Assembly: GCF_004210375.1 (NCBI RefSeq)
Contig: NW_027467782.1
Span: forward strand, 30,483,276-30,547,275
Length of the DNA: 64,000 nucleotides
DNA from: Tachypleus tridentatus
Lineage: Eukaryota > Arthropoda > Merostomata > Xiphosura > Limulidae
Direction: 5' to 3'
Shown here: in pieces, positions 36,501-46,806 of the stretch
How positions within the stretch are numbered: position 1 is the stretch's first letter
Layout: each line of letters begins with the position of its first letter
The notes under the pieces: generated by a model
The model's database searches: none
What the model saw: the letters and a program-made list of their open reading frames with translations, nothing else
What the model was told of the DNA's origin: nothing
Position numbers and translations under genes: made by a program

Positions 36501-37690
36501 CATTCAAAGGACTTTCAAGTTTCCACAAAATAGCCAGCCATGTTCTTTGTATTAGACCTTATTAACAAGAATTTTGATAGTTTTGTATGTTTCCTTCAAG
36601 TGAATCGATTGACTAATAGGAACATACATATATGTTACTGTTTTGAAGAACAACACATTTTGGACCTGTATTTAAGTTATCAGTGAACTATATCCACTCT
36701 TCATTCACAGGCTGCAACTCATAGTATTGGTATTAATACAACAATATTGTTTCAATAAAGCAGTGAACATTCTTGCTAAATGTATGGAATAAATTCTTTC
36801 TCTTGATTTCTAGAAGCTTTGGTTTAGAGTTATTTGGCATAATGGCTGTTTTCAGAAAGTAAAATAAGACAAGTTTTAAAAGACTTGTAGCAAAATTTTA
36901 ATAATTATAACTCCCCAGGTTGACTAATGAGCAGTTCAAACAGCAGCAGTTCTGGTTTCGAGCTATTTGATGTAACGGCTGTTTTCTAATTTCAAATAAA
37001 AGTACATGGACTTTGATTTTAAAAGAGAATTACATTAAAAAAGATGTAATGTGTAAATTAAAAGTAAAATGGCATTAAAAGATGAATGGCCTTTAAAAAC
37101 TTAAAATTTTTGTAATGTTACTGATAAACCAAAGGACAAAACATGTTTAAATTGGTGCTGTTGTTGAGAGTCATAAAATGTGGCTTGTTGTGACCTGAAT
37201 TTTGCAGAGACAACACAGTAGTGCAACAATGCCAGATAAAAGAAAACAACGAGTTAAAAAACTGTGACCAATGCATAGTCTAGTTAAGAAAACTTCCTCT
37301 TTCTGATCCTTGTGGAAGCAAGATGGCCAAAGTTTAATAGAGGGTTTTATTTGGAAAAGCTTGTTTTCACGTTACTCACTCCAAGCCAACTGGCACAGAG
37401 CTGAGTCTTGAATACAGGACCTAGTATACAGATGGTTTAAAATCAGTTTGTTACTTTAGTTTTACTTTTCCCCTTCTCTCTTTGTTCTGATTTATTTGTT
37501 TTTGGTATTTCCTTAGTTTGGTGTTCATATCCCTCCATCTTATATCTAGGTGCTTTGTCTTGTCCATTTTTTTTTTATAGTTCTATTTTTTGGGATTGTT
37601 CTCAACCCTTTGGAATCCAAGGTTTAGACTTTAGAGGTTATTCTTCTTTGGAACCAGTCTCAGGCTTTGGTCCTGTCAGTGCCTTCCTCT
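36501..37690. other. AT-rich DNA with one short LINE-like match
   Basis: No gene seen. The 24 bp at 37,425-37,448 match the LINE RNase H region at 56,618-56,641 exactly, but the surroundings do not align, so the origin is unclear. Confidence 0.4.
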
Positions 37691-37699
37691 CTCACTTCA

Positions 37700-38330
37700 T
37701 CTCCCAGTTTTCTTTTTTTCTCTAACAACCTGAAGCTTTGTATGTCCTATCTCATAATTTCAATCTTCTTTTTCATACTTTACCTTTCTTATTGTTCTAT
37801 TTTCTATCCACGTCTCGCTGATCATCTGTATCTTCATTATTAACAGAAGGAATTATTGAATCTGTCTCTCACTCTACTCTGGATTTTATTCTAGTCTTTT
37901 GTTGTCCCCATAAAGTTGTGTGGTTCTTATCCTGTCATTTCTTTATCATCTCTGAATCTCTACATGTATCCTTTTCTGCTTCAACTGTTTAGGGTCACCA
38001 TCTTGCATATTCTTCTTTGGGTGTGTCAGACCATAGACATTTTCGCATCTCCTGCCAGTTTCAACATAGCACAGCTTCTTTTCGTTGTTTGTCTTTGGCG
38101 ATCTCACAGACTGGTATGTGAACTAAAAGTAACACATTTGTTTTCCATAACTTATATAATTATGCAGTTTCCTTTTTCTCTGGATTTTGCCTCCTACCAA
38201 TTTTTATTCTCCAATATACCCAGAAGATCGAGTGTGATGACTTTTGTTTGTTTTATTTTCCAGTCATTTTCATGTGGTTTATATACGTATTATGGTACCT
38301 TGATTAATGTACATATTTCAACACATTGAC
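37700..38330 (+). mobile_element. DIRS-like tyrosine-recombinase retrotransposon relic
   Basis: The frame at 37,916-38,329 (137 codons) contains PVISLSSLNLYM near its start, resembling the VVPK...RPVIDLSSLN opening of the DIRS-type reverse transcriptase. It then has IDIFASPASFN, like the xDLFAS segment of the DIRS RNase H region, and VMTFVCFIFQSFSCGLYTYY, which fits the following segment. The two parts are far closer than in a complete element, so an internal deletion is likely. The whole stretch is pyrimidine-rich. No recombinase domain was seen. Assignment rests on motif memory. Confidence 0.5.
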
Positions 38331-39330
38331 AATTTCTCATTGATAAGAAAATGAATGTAAGAAGGTAATAGTCATCTGATACAATGTTACATGAAGAACA
38401 ACATCTTACACTTCTCTTTCCTGGTGCGATGTGAAACCACCAAGTTGCTGTCTTTACCTCACAGGTATTACTAAACAAAAATCTGAATTGAACACAAGAG
38501 AATGGAAAATATTAAACCCATCTCCTCCTTCTAAGTGGCCAGTGTTTAAATGAAAGTTTTCTGGGAATATAATTGACATAGCCAATTCTGAACTCTTATT
38601 AAACCAAAACATATAAAACAGACAATTCTTTCCTGATCTTTCTTACTTCCAGTAAATTTTCTTTGCCTTGTCAAAAGAAAACTTGTGCTTATACAGAGAT
38701 TGTGTGACCTTCCCATTGGTAGAGGGCTACAGCAGTGTGATTGTCATAAGCTGTTATAATGCACATGAGAGCTTGTTCAAGGTTGATGGCATGTGGTAGT
38801 TGTATGTAAGTGAATAGCTCTTAGTGGTGCAGAGGTAAGTAGCTATATGAAAAATATTTTTACATAAGGGAGATTTTAACCCTGTCTCTTGACTATTGAA
38901 CTATCCCAGAATGAGTTAAAAATATTATAATGTTACTTGTCATTGTAGTTTGCGCAAACTAAGTTTTACTCTGGACAAAAGTTTAAGGAAATTAAATTTT
39001 GAATGTGATTACCAAGTTACAGATAAATATATTTCACTTGTAAAGGGTTCAACAATTCTTGTTTTAGGAATTTGATTTGGTTTTAGGACTCACAGTATCA
39101 AGATAATTATACTCACTATAAGTATACAAGTATAAAAGTGGAAACTTATTTCAAGACAATTTGAATTGCTATTGGTTGTGGAACATCTGTTAATTAGAAG
39201 GTTTGTTTGAAGTTCCTTCAGCATGAACCTTATTTAAGTTTCTAAAAAGCAGAAATTTCATACCTTCTATACTTATGTTAAATAGTGTTCCTGATGAAAT
39301 ATAGTGTGCATGTTGTTGTATATAAGATTT
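38331..39330. other. AT-rich DNA, nothing recognised
   Basis: No feature recognised between the DIRS-like relic and the LINE. Confidence 0.5.
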
Positions 39331-40800
39331 CTAAGACAAATGTTTGTTTCTTTTTCTTACTCTTTCAGTAAGAGGGAATTGTTCAGTGATGGCATTAATC
39401 TTTACACTGAAAAGTGTGACACTCAAAACACAGCTCGGAGGGACTCCAAGTTCCTGTAGAAAATAACAGGAAAGTTTTGAACCCACAGGAACTTGGAATC
39501 TCCTGTCTATTAAAAAAGTTTTAATAAAAATGTGCAAATGACCACATCACCCATATATATGGAGGTCTCACAAAATGTCATACCTCCATGTTGTATCATA
39601 AGCCTTTTCAATGTCAAAGAGTATTGATACAGGTTGTTGTTTGAGAAAAGCTTCTCAGATCGTCGTTTCAAATAAAATCAGGTGGTTCATGGTGGAGCTC
39701 TGTTGTCGGAACCCACACTGGGTGGGCGAGAGGAGGTAGTTTGATTCGAGGGACCCAGGCGACAGGTAGAGAAAACAAACAGTGATAGTATGACCCAAGG
39801 AAACACGGATGGCAACGGCCTTGAAGGGTGTGTAGAGTGGCATATGTCAGGCAACTATGACGTGACGTCTTTAAGTGACCGAACCTCTGACACTAGAAAC
39901 ATCGGAGAGAGTTTGGAATGTACGGCCGTTCCTGCAATTAAGATAACCTGCCTTGATGGTTGCAGGTGCACGTGGTTATGTAAATGTCAGAATGAGGATA
40001 TTGTTCGGTATTGTAACTCCATCTTTGTGAGTGGAGATACGCCTCAATGCAGAAACTCGAGTGGAGAACCCAGCTGGAATCTCTGACTTGGGGATGTTCT
40101 TCAAATCCTTCTCAACAATAACTGTTGGATGTTTCCACTGATATGTCTCCAGATCAAAGCTTCTTTTCTGACTTTGAGAGCTAGGAAGTCCCTACAGTCC
40201 CTTCTGAATAAAAAAAGGAGGACATTTGCCCTCAAGGTTTCTCTGAAAGAAAATGTAAGATAAGAAAATGAGGTACAACTGGTGGTACAGATGTTGAAGA
40301 TTGCTGATCAGAATCTTCAAGACGTAATTGTTTTCCTATTGACTGTTTTTTCACTATTTTATTTAAATTTTTGTTTGGAGGATCCATAAGAGAAAAGAAA
40401 ATTTTGGTGCCCTCTGACCCCACCCACCATAAAGCCCTATGAGGAAACACACGACAATGTCAAGCAACGACAGGGTTTCGTGAGCACTACACCCAAACAC
40501 CTGCGTCAGACGCAAAGTCCACAACACCTGTTAAGAACTTTCAACACTGGTACCTGGTTGACCATAGCCCAAGTGGACCAGCTGGCTGCCTGTTTATAGG
40601 AATTCAAGGTCAAAGTGGTGTGTTATGGTTGGACCACCAACCAACAGGATCCTCTCCACCCCTTCACGGGTTACCACACACGGTAAACACGTGGGTGAAT
40701 GTTTAGATCCCAGAAGAGGTAATCTGAAAGAACAGAACCTTCCCTGGGAGATCCCCTCACAACGTACAGGAGTCCACACTGAGGGGTGAGAATAAGAAGT
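39331..40800 (-). mobile_element. Jockey-like LINE, doubly internally deleted
   Basis: Read on the minus strand. A 5' leader lies at about 40,800-40,390. ORF1 starts near 40,387 (MDPPNKNLNK). A zinc-knuckle segment CQRFGHLKTS near 39,890 follows. The sequence then passes directly into an endonuclease-like piece, PFKAVAIRVSLGHTITVCFL, then YLSPGS, and then into reverse transcriptase, LLSPTQCGFRQQSSTMNHLI. RT continues as FDIEKAYDTTWRY (39,600 area) and LGVPPSCVLSVTLFSVKINA (39,400 area), ending near 39,340. Most of the endonuclease and the RT fingers are missing, so two internal deletions joined ORF1 to EN and EN to RT. Stops and frameshifts confirm it is dead. A plus-strand 98-codon frame at 39,790 is its shadow. 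Confidence 0.8.
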
Positions 40801-41015
40801 GCAGTAAAAATTAAAATAAAGAAATAAAGTTGTTGTATGGAATACAATACAGAATGTGAAATATCAATTTTTCGAATCAATTATATACGAGTGTGCGTGT
40901 ATAACAAATACTTAAAGAAACACATTAGGGATGCTGCAAACACGAAAATTGTGACCATAGTGATGACTACCAGAGCACAAAACTTTAATGATACAAAGAA
41001 TTATCACAGAGAATA

Positions 41016-41870
41016 TTAGGTAGGAAAGTAAATAACGTTTTTATGCAAAAAGTTATCATTCGGTTTGAGGAAAAGAACTTGCAAATTTATGCCTTTTCTC
41101 TATGTCAATATTTTAATATTTGAAGCAATCCAAAGTTGACTATGTGAGAAATGGCTCAACAGCTCCATGTAACAATCATTACCTACATCTACGAAATTGG
41201 AAAAGTTTCAAAACTTGGACACTAGGTTTCGGATAATTGACATGTTGAGAGAGTCACTATTTGTTAATCTTTAACAAGGAGAAATGCTCATGAATCAGTT
41301 CTGGAAAAATTGTCAGTGACAACGAGAAGTGTTTTTTTTTGTAATGAACATACTCAACGTAAAATACAATTGTTGAATCTCTGTTACACACTTGTACCAA
41401 CACCGAAGAATGGCTTATATCAACAAAAAAAAAGTTTTGCCTTGTGTTTGGTGAGATCTGGGAAGTGCAGTTTATCACAAAATTTTGGATCCAAATCACA
41501 GCTGAAAGATATTGTCATCAGTTGAAGTGCTAACACCAAGCACTGATAAAGAAAAGAACTGCATTAGTCAATATAGAAGACTAATGTTTTTTCACGACTT
41601 AAGATTGTGTTTTGAATCCTACACACTTCATTAGGGACCCAAGAAAAACTTCAGGCCTTAAAATGGAAAGTTGTGCCTCATCGCTCCTATTCACTGGATA
41701 TTGCTCTATCTGATTATCATATTTTAAGATCCTCACGGCATTACTAAGATGAAAAAAATGTTTGTTAAAAACGAGGAACTCAAAACTGACTTAAGATTGT
41801 TTTTTGAATCCAAATTAAAGGAATTTTGTTCACGTGGAATCCATAACTCACTTAAAATATGAAATAATGA
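41016..41870 (+). mobile_element. Decayed mariner element
   Basis: After a TA at 41,014 the sequence ttaggtaggaaagtaaataa resembles a mariner 5' terminus. The transposase is readable in pieces: MAQQLHV and EIGKVSKLGH near 41,150-41,220, SVLEKLSVTT near 41,300, PTPKNGLYQQKK near 41,410, MFFHD near 41,590 (catalytic Asp region), and FVKNEELKTDLRLFFESKLK at 41,760. Frameshifts and stops are frequent. No 3' inverted repeat was found before the next element at 41,892, so the end is probably lost. Confidence 0.75.
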
Positions 41871-41891
41871 CATATAAAATGAAGTCAAATA

Positions 41892-42180
41892 CAGTGGTAT
41901 CTCGGTTCTTGAATGACTCCATTCCTGAACTATTTGGTTTTCGAACATATTGTTTGAGGATAAATGTTTCGGTTGTCGAACATAAACTCGGTTCCCGAAC
42001 AAAGCTGTTGTGGCCTAAACCCCTGAAATAACCCGACTGATGAGCTGAACGACCCTTCGCCCACTTTTCGGCCCATGCCAAGTTTGCCCAAAACATTTTA
42101 TCCACACCTGTCGCTTAGTCCACACCCCCACTAAAATCTGTTGTGAACGTTTTCGTTTTTTTTTTTTTTTTTTTTCTAAA
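41892..42180. mobile_element. Terminal part of a pogo/Tigger-like DNA element
   Basis: Following TA, the sequence starts cagtggtatctcggttcttg and continues with repeated TTCGAAC / TCGGTT words, a terminus style I associate with pogo/Tigger-like elements. It fades into a poly(T) run at 42,158-42,176. No transposase was recognised. It may be a solo end or a short nonautonomous element. The 85-codon minus-strand frame here is a by-product of the repeats. Confidence 0.5.
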
Positions 42181-42367
42181 TATTCTAATTAAGAACGATA
42201 ATCTAATGCTGCGGTTGCATCCTTAAAAGCCACATTAAACTATTAATCAAGCATGTCAACGGCAAATAACAATATATCTCAACCTGATGAAAATGCATGG
42301 AAATGGAACCAAATGTTCAAAGTATTCGTCTCAAGGAAGGTAAACTATTTCCGTAAATTTCTACTTG

Positions 42368-42637
42368 TCCTGGCATGGCCTAGCGCGTAAGGCGTGCGGC
42401 TCGTAATCCGAGGGTCGAGGGTTCGCGCCCGTGTCGCGCTAAACATGCTCGCCCTCCCAGCCGTGGGGGTGTATAATGTGACGGTCAATCCCACTATTCG
42501 TTGGTAAAAGAGTAGCCCAAGAGTTGGCGGTGGGTGGTGATGACTAGCTGCCTTCCCTCTAGTCTTACACTGCTAAATTAGGGACGGCTAGCACAGATAG
42601 CCCTCGAGTAGCTTTGTGCGAAATTCCAAAAAAAAAA
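42368..42637 (+). mobile_element. Young tRNA-derived SINE, family 1, with target-site duplication
   Basis: The best-preserved family 1 copy. It is bounded by the 13-bp direct repeat aaatttctacttg at 42,355-42,367 and 42,638-42,650, the latter directly after an A-run. The head carries A- and B-box-like blocks (tggcatggcctagcgcgtaa; gggttcgcgcccgtg). The body has GGCGGTGGGTGGTGATGACT, TAGCTGCCTTCCCTCTAGTC, and GGGACGGCTAGCACAGATAG. Many CpGs are retained, in contrast to the 18.2 and 31.1 kb copies. Confidence 0.95.
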
Positions 42638-42650
42638 AAATTTCTACTTG

Positions 42651-43125
42651 CTACCATTATCTCGACGCATTTCGTGAAAAGAATATGAATTTTTATTTCA
42701 TTAATATTTTAAGTGATTCTGAATACCAATGTTTTCTTCTTATAATCCATAGATGTTCCGGTGAAGTCCATATTGGCTTTTTAAAGAAATATATCCAACA
42801 ACTTTTTCTGAATCATCACTTCACTGATTATACGGTCCAAAGCACACAAGAAATAATATATATATGTAAGTGTTGAAATTACACCCACTAACTGTTGCTT
42901 TAATTTTCTGAGCATTTAACACCAGAGAATGAGTCGTTTTATCCTACATTTCTGGTGTAACAGACAAAAATAGGAAATATTAAATAAATTGAAATATATA
43001 GGTCTCATCTGTTGTGAATAATATACATAAGAAGCTTGGTAATTTGATGTTTAAAGGACACCACATAAGATCTCACGGTAAACTTTCCACTAAAGCAGAC
43101 TGTTTGCTCATCAGAGGTAATTTAT
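42651..43125. other. Intergenic-like DNA, nothing recognised
   Basis: Short frames only (an 86-codon frame overlaps the SINE tail). No element assigned. Confidence 0.4.
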
Positions 43126-43129
43126 CTTT

Positions 43130-43235
43130 ACTTGTGTGTATTGTGTGTGTTTTCTTATAGCAAAGCCACATGGGGCTATCTGCTGAGCACACCGAGTGGA
43201 ATCGAACTCCTGATTTTAGCGTTGTTAACTTTACT
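43130..43235 (-). mobile_element. tRNA-derived SINE, family 2 (minus strand, partial)
   Basis: The complement of the family 2 tail (ttcttatagcaaagccacat, ggggctatctgctgagcaca) and of the B-box segment (gagtggaatcgaactcct) is present. The A-box part is missing or diverged, so the copy is 5'-truncated. Confidence 0.75.
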
Positions 43236-43902
43236 TATTTTGACAAATATTCTAGATTACGATAAATTTTTCTCAAAGTCTTTTCTGAGTGGTCAGTCAG
43301 TGATGAGAGGATAAGAAAAGTTGTAAGTTTTCAAATATTCAAATGATGTTTCCCTTTACCCGTGATTTATATAATATAATCATTAAAACGAAATATAAAC
43401 CATACTAAAATACACGCTAGTTCACGCCAAATCACGTTGTTTCAACTTTAAATGAAGTGAATAAGCCTTATGTTTGTGTCACGATTTTCTTTGAAGATCC
43501 TTCTTACGTATATCTTCCTTGATGATCCTGGTGTCAGAGACTATTAAGGCTCAGATATATTCACATCTAATTAAGAGATGCTGACCAAAAGGAATGAAAT
43601 CAGTCTTCACCTATCTACTCTAAATCAAATAAAAGGATTGATTCCACTCTAAAATTACTCCCATAGCTGAAGATACAAATCGTGTTCAGCGACATATCGT
43701 AGCTCGAACCTACGATTTCTAATATGTACAAAATATACATTTTAAAAAAAAAATTAGAATTAATTAATATGAATCGCTTGTCTAAGATATTCTAATGTAG
43801 GTTCTTTAAAGTGTTTATTGCTCTTTAAACAATGGTTTATACAAAACACTTGGGAAAAAAACTTTCGAAGAATCTTTTATTCGGAAATTTATCAGTAATC
43901 TT

Positions 43903-44022
43903 CAGCTGGGACAGCAGAAAGTCTTCGGATTTACAACACTAAAATAAGGGTTTCGATTCTCCTCGATAGACACAGGAGATAGTACAATGTGGCTTTGCAA
44001 CAAGAGAAACGCGTGTGTATTT
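43903..44022 (+). mobile_element. tRNA-derived SINE, family 2
   Basis: Head tcagctgggacagcagaaag, B-box-like gtttcgattctcctcgatag, and tail ATAGTACAATGTGGCTTTGC then CAACAAGAGAAACGCGTGTG. The order and spacing match the copy at 18,815. Confidence 0.75.
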
Positions 44023-44347
44023 TAAAAATAATTTTTTTGAGCTGCAGATACAAAAAAGACTTTACCTCTACATAGAATGAGGAATAGCAGAATTACGAAA
44101 CTGTTTTTTATTCAGATTACATAAATTTTTCATTATTTTATTTCTTCTTTAAACGTTTATTCAATTAGTAATTTTAACATCAATATCAATTTTAACATAG
44201 AGCTGTGAACTTCAAGGAAGCAGTCATGGAGATTGTACTGTTCTCAAATGACATCAGCAAAAACTATTAATTCTAATAATAATAGTACACGTAAATTTGA
44301 AACTGGTAACTATAAAGTTTAATTTAAATTAAAAAAACTTATGTTTT

Positions 44348-45031
44348 CTAAAATTTTAATCTCTTAAAAATACGGTGAACTGCATTTTTAATTTTAGTCG
44401 TGTTTGGCCTTGGTTGTTCTTCCCAAATGATGCGTTGTCTGTAAAGTAACCATTGGGTTGTGAGATTTTCAGTTGATCTATTGCGCCACTCAGAAGAACA
44501 CGTGATGGTGTATCCTAGTCTTGACACAGAATGAAACAGAATGCAATTATAAAATGCCTTTACAAACTTGTAATACTTTTTAAAACACATGGACACCTTC
44601 CATCCAAGATTTATAAATTGTTTGTCAGCCTTTGGTTTCACTTTTGGTAAAATTTCCATCAAACTTTTCTTTGAGCCGTGAATCGTCATAAAGTATCCAC
44701 GATCAGTAAATTCCGTTTGAAAGACTAAAGTTTCATCAATGCAGCTGATGAAATCATCCTCACGCTCTTTTTGAAATTGAAGAAGAGTGAGATTTTGTGA
44801 AACAAGAACTTCTGCCAGTTCAGTTTCATAGTATTTAATTCCTTGTAGGAATGTGTTAATATTCCCATCATCTCCAGGAACAATGAAATGTTTTGTCTTT
44901 ATATAATGAATAAAGAAAGGGAATATGGTCCCACCTCCTTGAAACTGATATTTCTTATCTTTAGGCAGATGCCAAGGTCGTTTCCGTACTGGAGTGGTAA
45001 GGCACCTGTCTACTTCACACTTGAGAGCTTT
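44348..45031 (-). CDS. Unidentified 227-codon open frame, possible exon or domesticated/mobile ORF
   Basis: This minus-strand frame is open from just after a stop at 45,032 to a TAA-type stop at 44,348, which is far longer than expected by chance in AT-rich DNA. The first Met is at 44,689, leaving 113 codons. The upstream 114 codons without Met also look coding: ALKCEVDRCLTTPVRKRPWH, later FIVPGDDGNINTFLQGIKYY and EREDDFISCIDETLVFQTEF. The C-terminal part is basic and aromatic (CFKKYYKFVKAFYN; EWRNRSTENLTTQWLLYRQR). I do not recognise it. No signal peptide or clear membrane span was seen. Lack of an early Met suggests an exon whose start lies elsewhere, or a 5'-truncated copy. It lies in the CpG-normal, transposon-rich block between SINEs. 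Confidence 0.5.
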   Translation of the reverse strand, partial: KALKCEVDRCLTTPVRKRPWHLPKDKKYQFQGGGTIFPFFIHYIKTKHFIVPGDDGNINTFLQGIKYYETELAEVLVSQNLTLLQFQKEREDDFISCIDETLVFQTEFTDRGYFMTIHGSKKSLMEILPKVKPKADKQFINLGWKVSMCFKKYYKFVKAFYNCILFHSVSRLGYTITCSSEWRNRSTENLTTQWLLYRQRIIWEEQPRPNTTKIKNAVHRIFKRLKF

Positions 45032-45420
45032 TCAACTGGAATCCTGTGTCTGATTCCATTGATACTCAAATGTATTGGTTTTATTCCTTCAGGAAACATG
45101 GCAAAATATCAAGCTATAGCAACTTATTTCACTTGAGATTCTTATTTCCCAGATTCCTATTATTTTATTTGCTAACGTTCACTGACTTGTCATGTAGTAA
45201 CTATATTTCGTAAATGTGTTCGTCTTTCCGTATCTAAGCATTACTTTTTAATTATTGTTACGTAATGCATTGTTTTATCAATAAACGACAACAGCCAATA
45301 ATACTTAAACATTTACAAATATTATTGTCGAGTGAAATAATAACTATCATTGAATAGATTTTCCTTCCATGTTTCCTCATTTCTTCACCAATCAACACAA
45401 AACTTGACACTAAGGGAAGG

Positions 45421-45458
45421 CAAGCGCAAATAGTCCTCACGTAGATTTGCACGAAATA
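45421..45458 (+). mobile_element. SINE family 1 tail fragment
   Basis: The short stretch gcgcaaatagtcctcacgta plus GATTTGCACGAAAT is the family 1 3' tail alone. It lies about 35 bp before a nearly complete copy in the same orientation, suggesting a second insertion near, or a rearrangement of, an older one. Confidence 0.6.
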
Positions 45459-45493
45459 AAGAAATTAAATAAAATGTAGCCTATCATTTCAAA

Positions 45494-45745
45494 CGGCCCG
45501 GCTAAAGCGTTCGACTCGTAATTCGAGAGTCGTGGGTTTGAATCCTCGTCACACCAAACATGCTCGTCCTATCAGCCCTGGAGCGTTATACTGTTCTTAT
45601 CAATCCCACTATTCGTTTGTAAAAAAGTTGGCGATGGGTGGTGATGACTAGCTGCCTTCCTTCTGGTGTTACACTGTTAAATTAGGGACGGCTAGCGCAA
45701 ATACCTTTAGTGTAGCTTTGTGCGAAATTCAGAAACAAAACAAAG
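45494..45745 (+). mobile_element. tRNA-derived SINE, family 1
   Basis: The head begins part-way in (cggcccggctaaagcgttcg), with a clear B-box-like gggtttgaatcctcgtcac, then ACCAAACATGCTCGTCC. The body has GGTGGTGATGACTAGCTGCC and TTAGGGACGGCTAGCGCAAA. The tail is GAAACAAAACAAAG. A small deletion removes part of the body after ATTCGTTTGTAAAAAAG. CpGs are partly retained. Confidence 0.9.
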
Positions 45746-46065
45746 TATCAAAAATAACAAATCATTTCACATATACTGGCGGCTATGCGTAGGAACTTAT
45801 TTGATAAGCTTTTCATGAAAACTTCTGAAACAAACCAAACTTTGAAAGTAACCTTGTCAGAAAAATGTGCAATTTTATGTGTATGTACGTGCACTTATCA
45901 CAGTTTGAGAATGATAAAAAATCTATTTTTAAACTATTATTAATTGTTTTCAAATCCGTTAAATTTTACAAATAGGTTTATTCAAAAGAAACACATTTAT
46001 TAATTTTGTTTGAACTTCTTTAAAATGTGATCTACGTAGAGTCGTCACAAACGCAACTTGACTGT

Positions 46066-46112
46066 GATTGGCGAAACCAATTCAAAGGTGAAAGTTGTGA
46101 ATATATGGCGGC
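46066..46112 (+). promoter_or_regulatory. Promoter-like cluster: two CCAAT boxes and an ATGGCGGC motif
   Basis: GATTGGC (inverted CCAAT) at 46,066 and ACCAAT at 46,076 face each other, and ATGGCGGC lies at 46,105-46,112, about 25 bp further on. ATGGCGGC is the core of the YY1 element often found at housekeeping transcription starts, and paired CCAAT boxes bind NF-Y. The cluster sits in CpG-normal DNA shortly before the CpG-poor block that begins near 47 kb, as expected for a plus-strand start site. Single motifs of this size also occur by chance. Confidence 0.4.
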
Positions 46113-46528
46113 GTGCTTGAGTTAGGATATAATTTGAGAGTGTCGTCATTGAAGTTTGTAGTTAGCGTTAATAATTTGATTCCTGTTAATTAAATTTTTT
46201 ATGTATCACTACAATAATATATTATTAATCTGCGCTTACAAGAATATCTTCATCGTGCGGACATATTTGATACCTAAACTTTGAAGAAAAATTAGATTAT
46301 GACACAGAATCCGATTCACACTGAATGAAATTGGATGTCTAATTCGATTTCGAGCCAAATTTAGCTATTTGGAAACTGAAGTGACACACCAACTTGTAAT
46401 GTATATGTAGGCCTCTTGTATCCAGACTTAGATTTAATTATGATTTTAAGTACATATTTTAAGGTATTAGTAATAAAGCGCGAAGGAAGTTGTAACAATG
46501 TGATAAAAACGAAGTAATAACTAAGAGT

Positions 46529-46806
46529 TTGTTTGTTTGTTTATTTTGAATTTTGCGCTAAGCTACTCGAGGTCTATGCGCTCATCGCCCCTACTTTAGC
46601 AGTGTGAGACAAGAGAGAAGGCAACTCGTTATCACCACCCTCCGCCAACTCTTGGGCTTCTTTTTTACCAACAAATAGTGAGATTGATCGCAACCTTATA
46701 ACTCCCCCACGGCTGAAAGGGCAAGCATGTTTGGTGCGACAGAAATTCGAAACCGCGCCCCACAGATTTCGAGTCAAACGCTTCAACCACCTGGCCATGC
46801 CAGGCC
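46529..46806 (-). mobile_element. tRNA-derived SINE, family 1 (minus strand)
   Basis: Reverse order of family features: tttgtttgtttattttgaat, TTTTGCGCTAAGCTACTCGA, TTTAGCAGTGTGAGACAAGA, CAACTCTTGGGCTTC, CCCCCACGGCTGAAAGGGCA, AGCATGTTTGGTGCGACAGA, and the head complement ACCACCTGGCCATGCCAGGC. Several CpGs remain. The 74-codon minus frame inside it is not a gene. Confidence 0.92.

Noticed and set aside
39790-40086. 98-codon plus-strand ORF
   Set aside because: It is antisense to the LINE at 39.3-40.8 kb.
41848-42105. 85-codon minus-strand ORF
   Set aside because: It runs through repeated words of the pogo-like terminus and shows no protein-like conservation.
46574-46798. 74-codon minus-strand ORF
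   Set aside because: It lies entirely within a SINE and includes its tRNA-like head.
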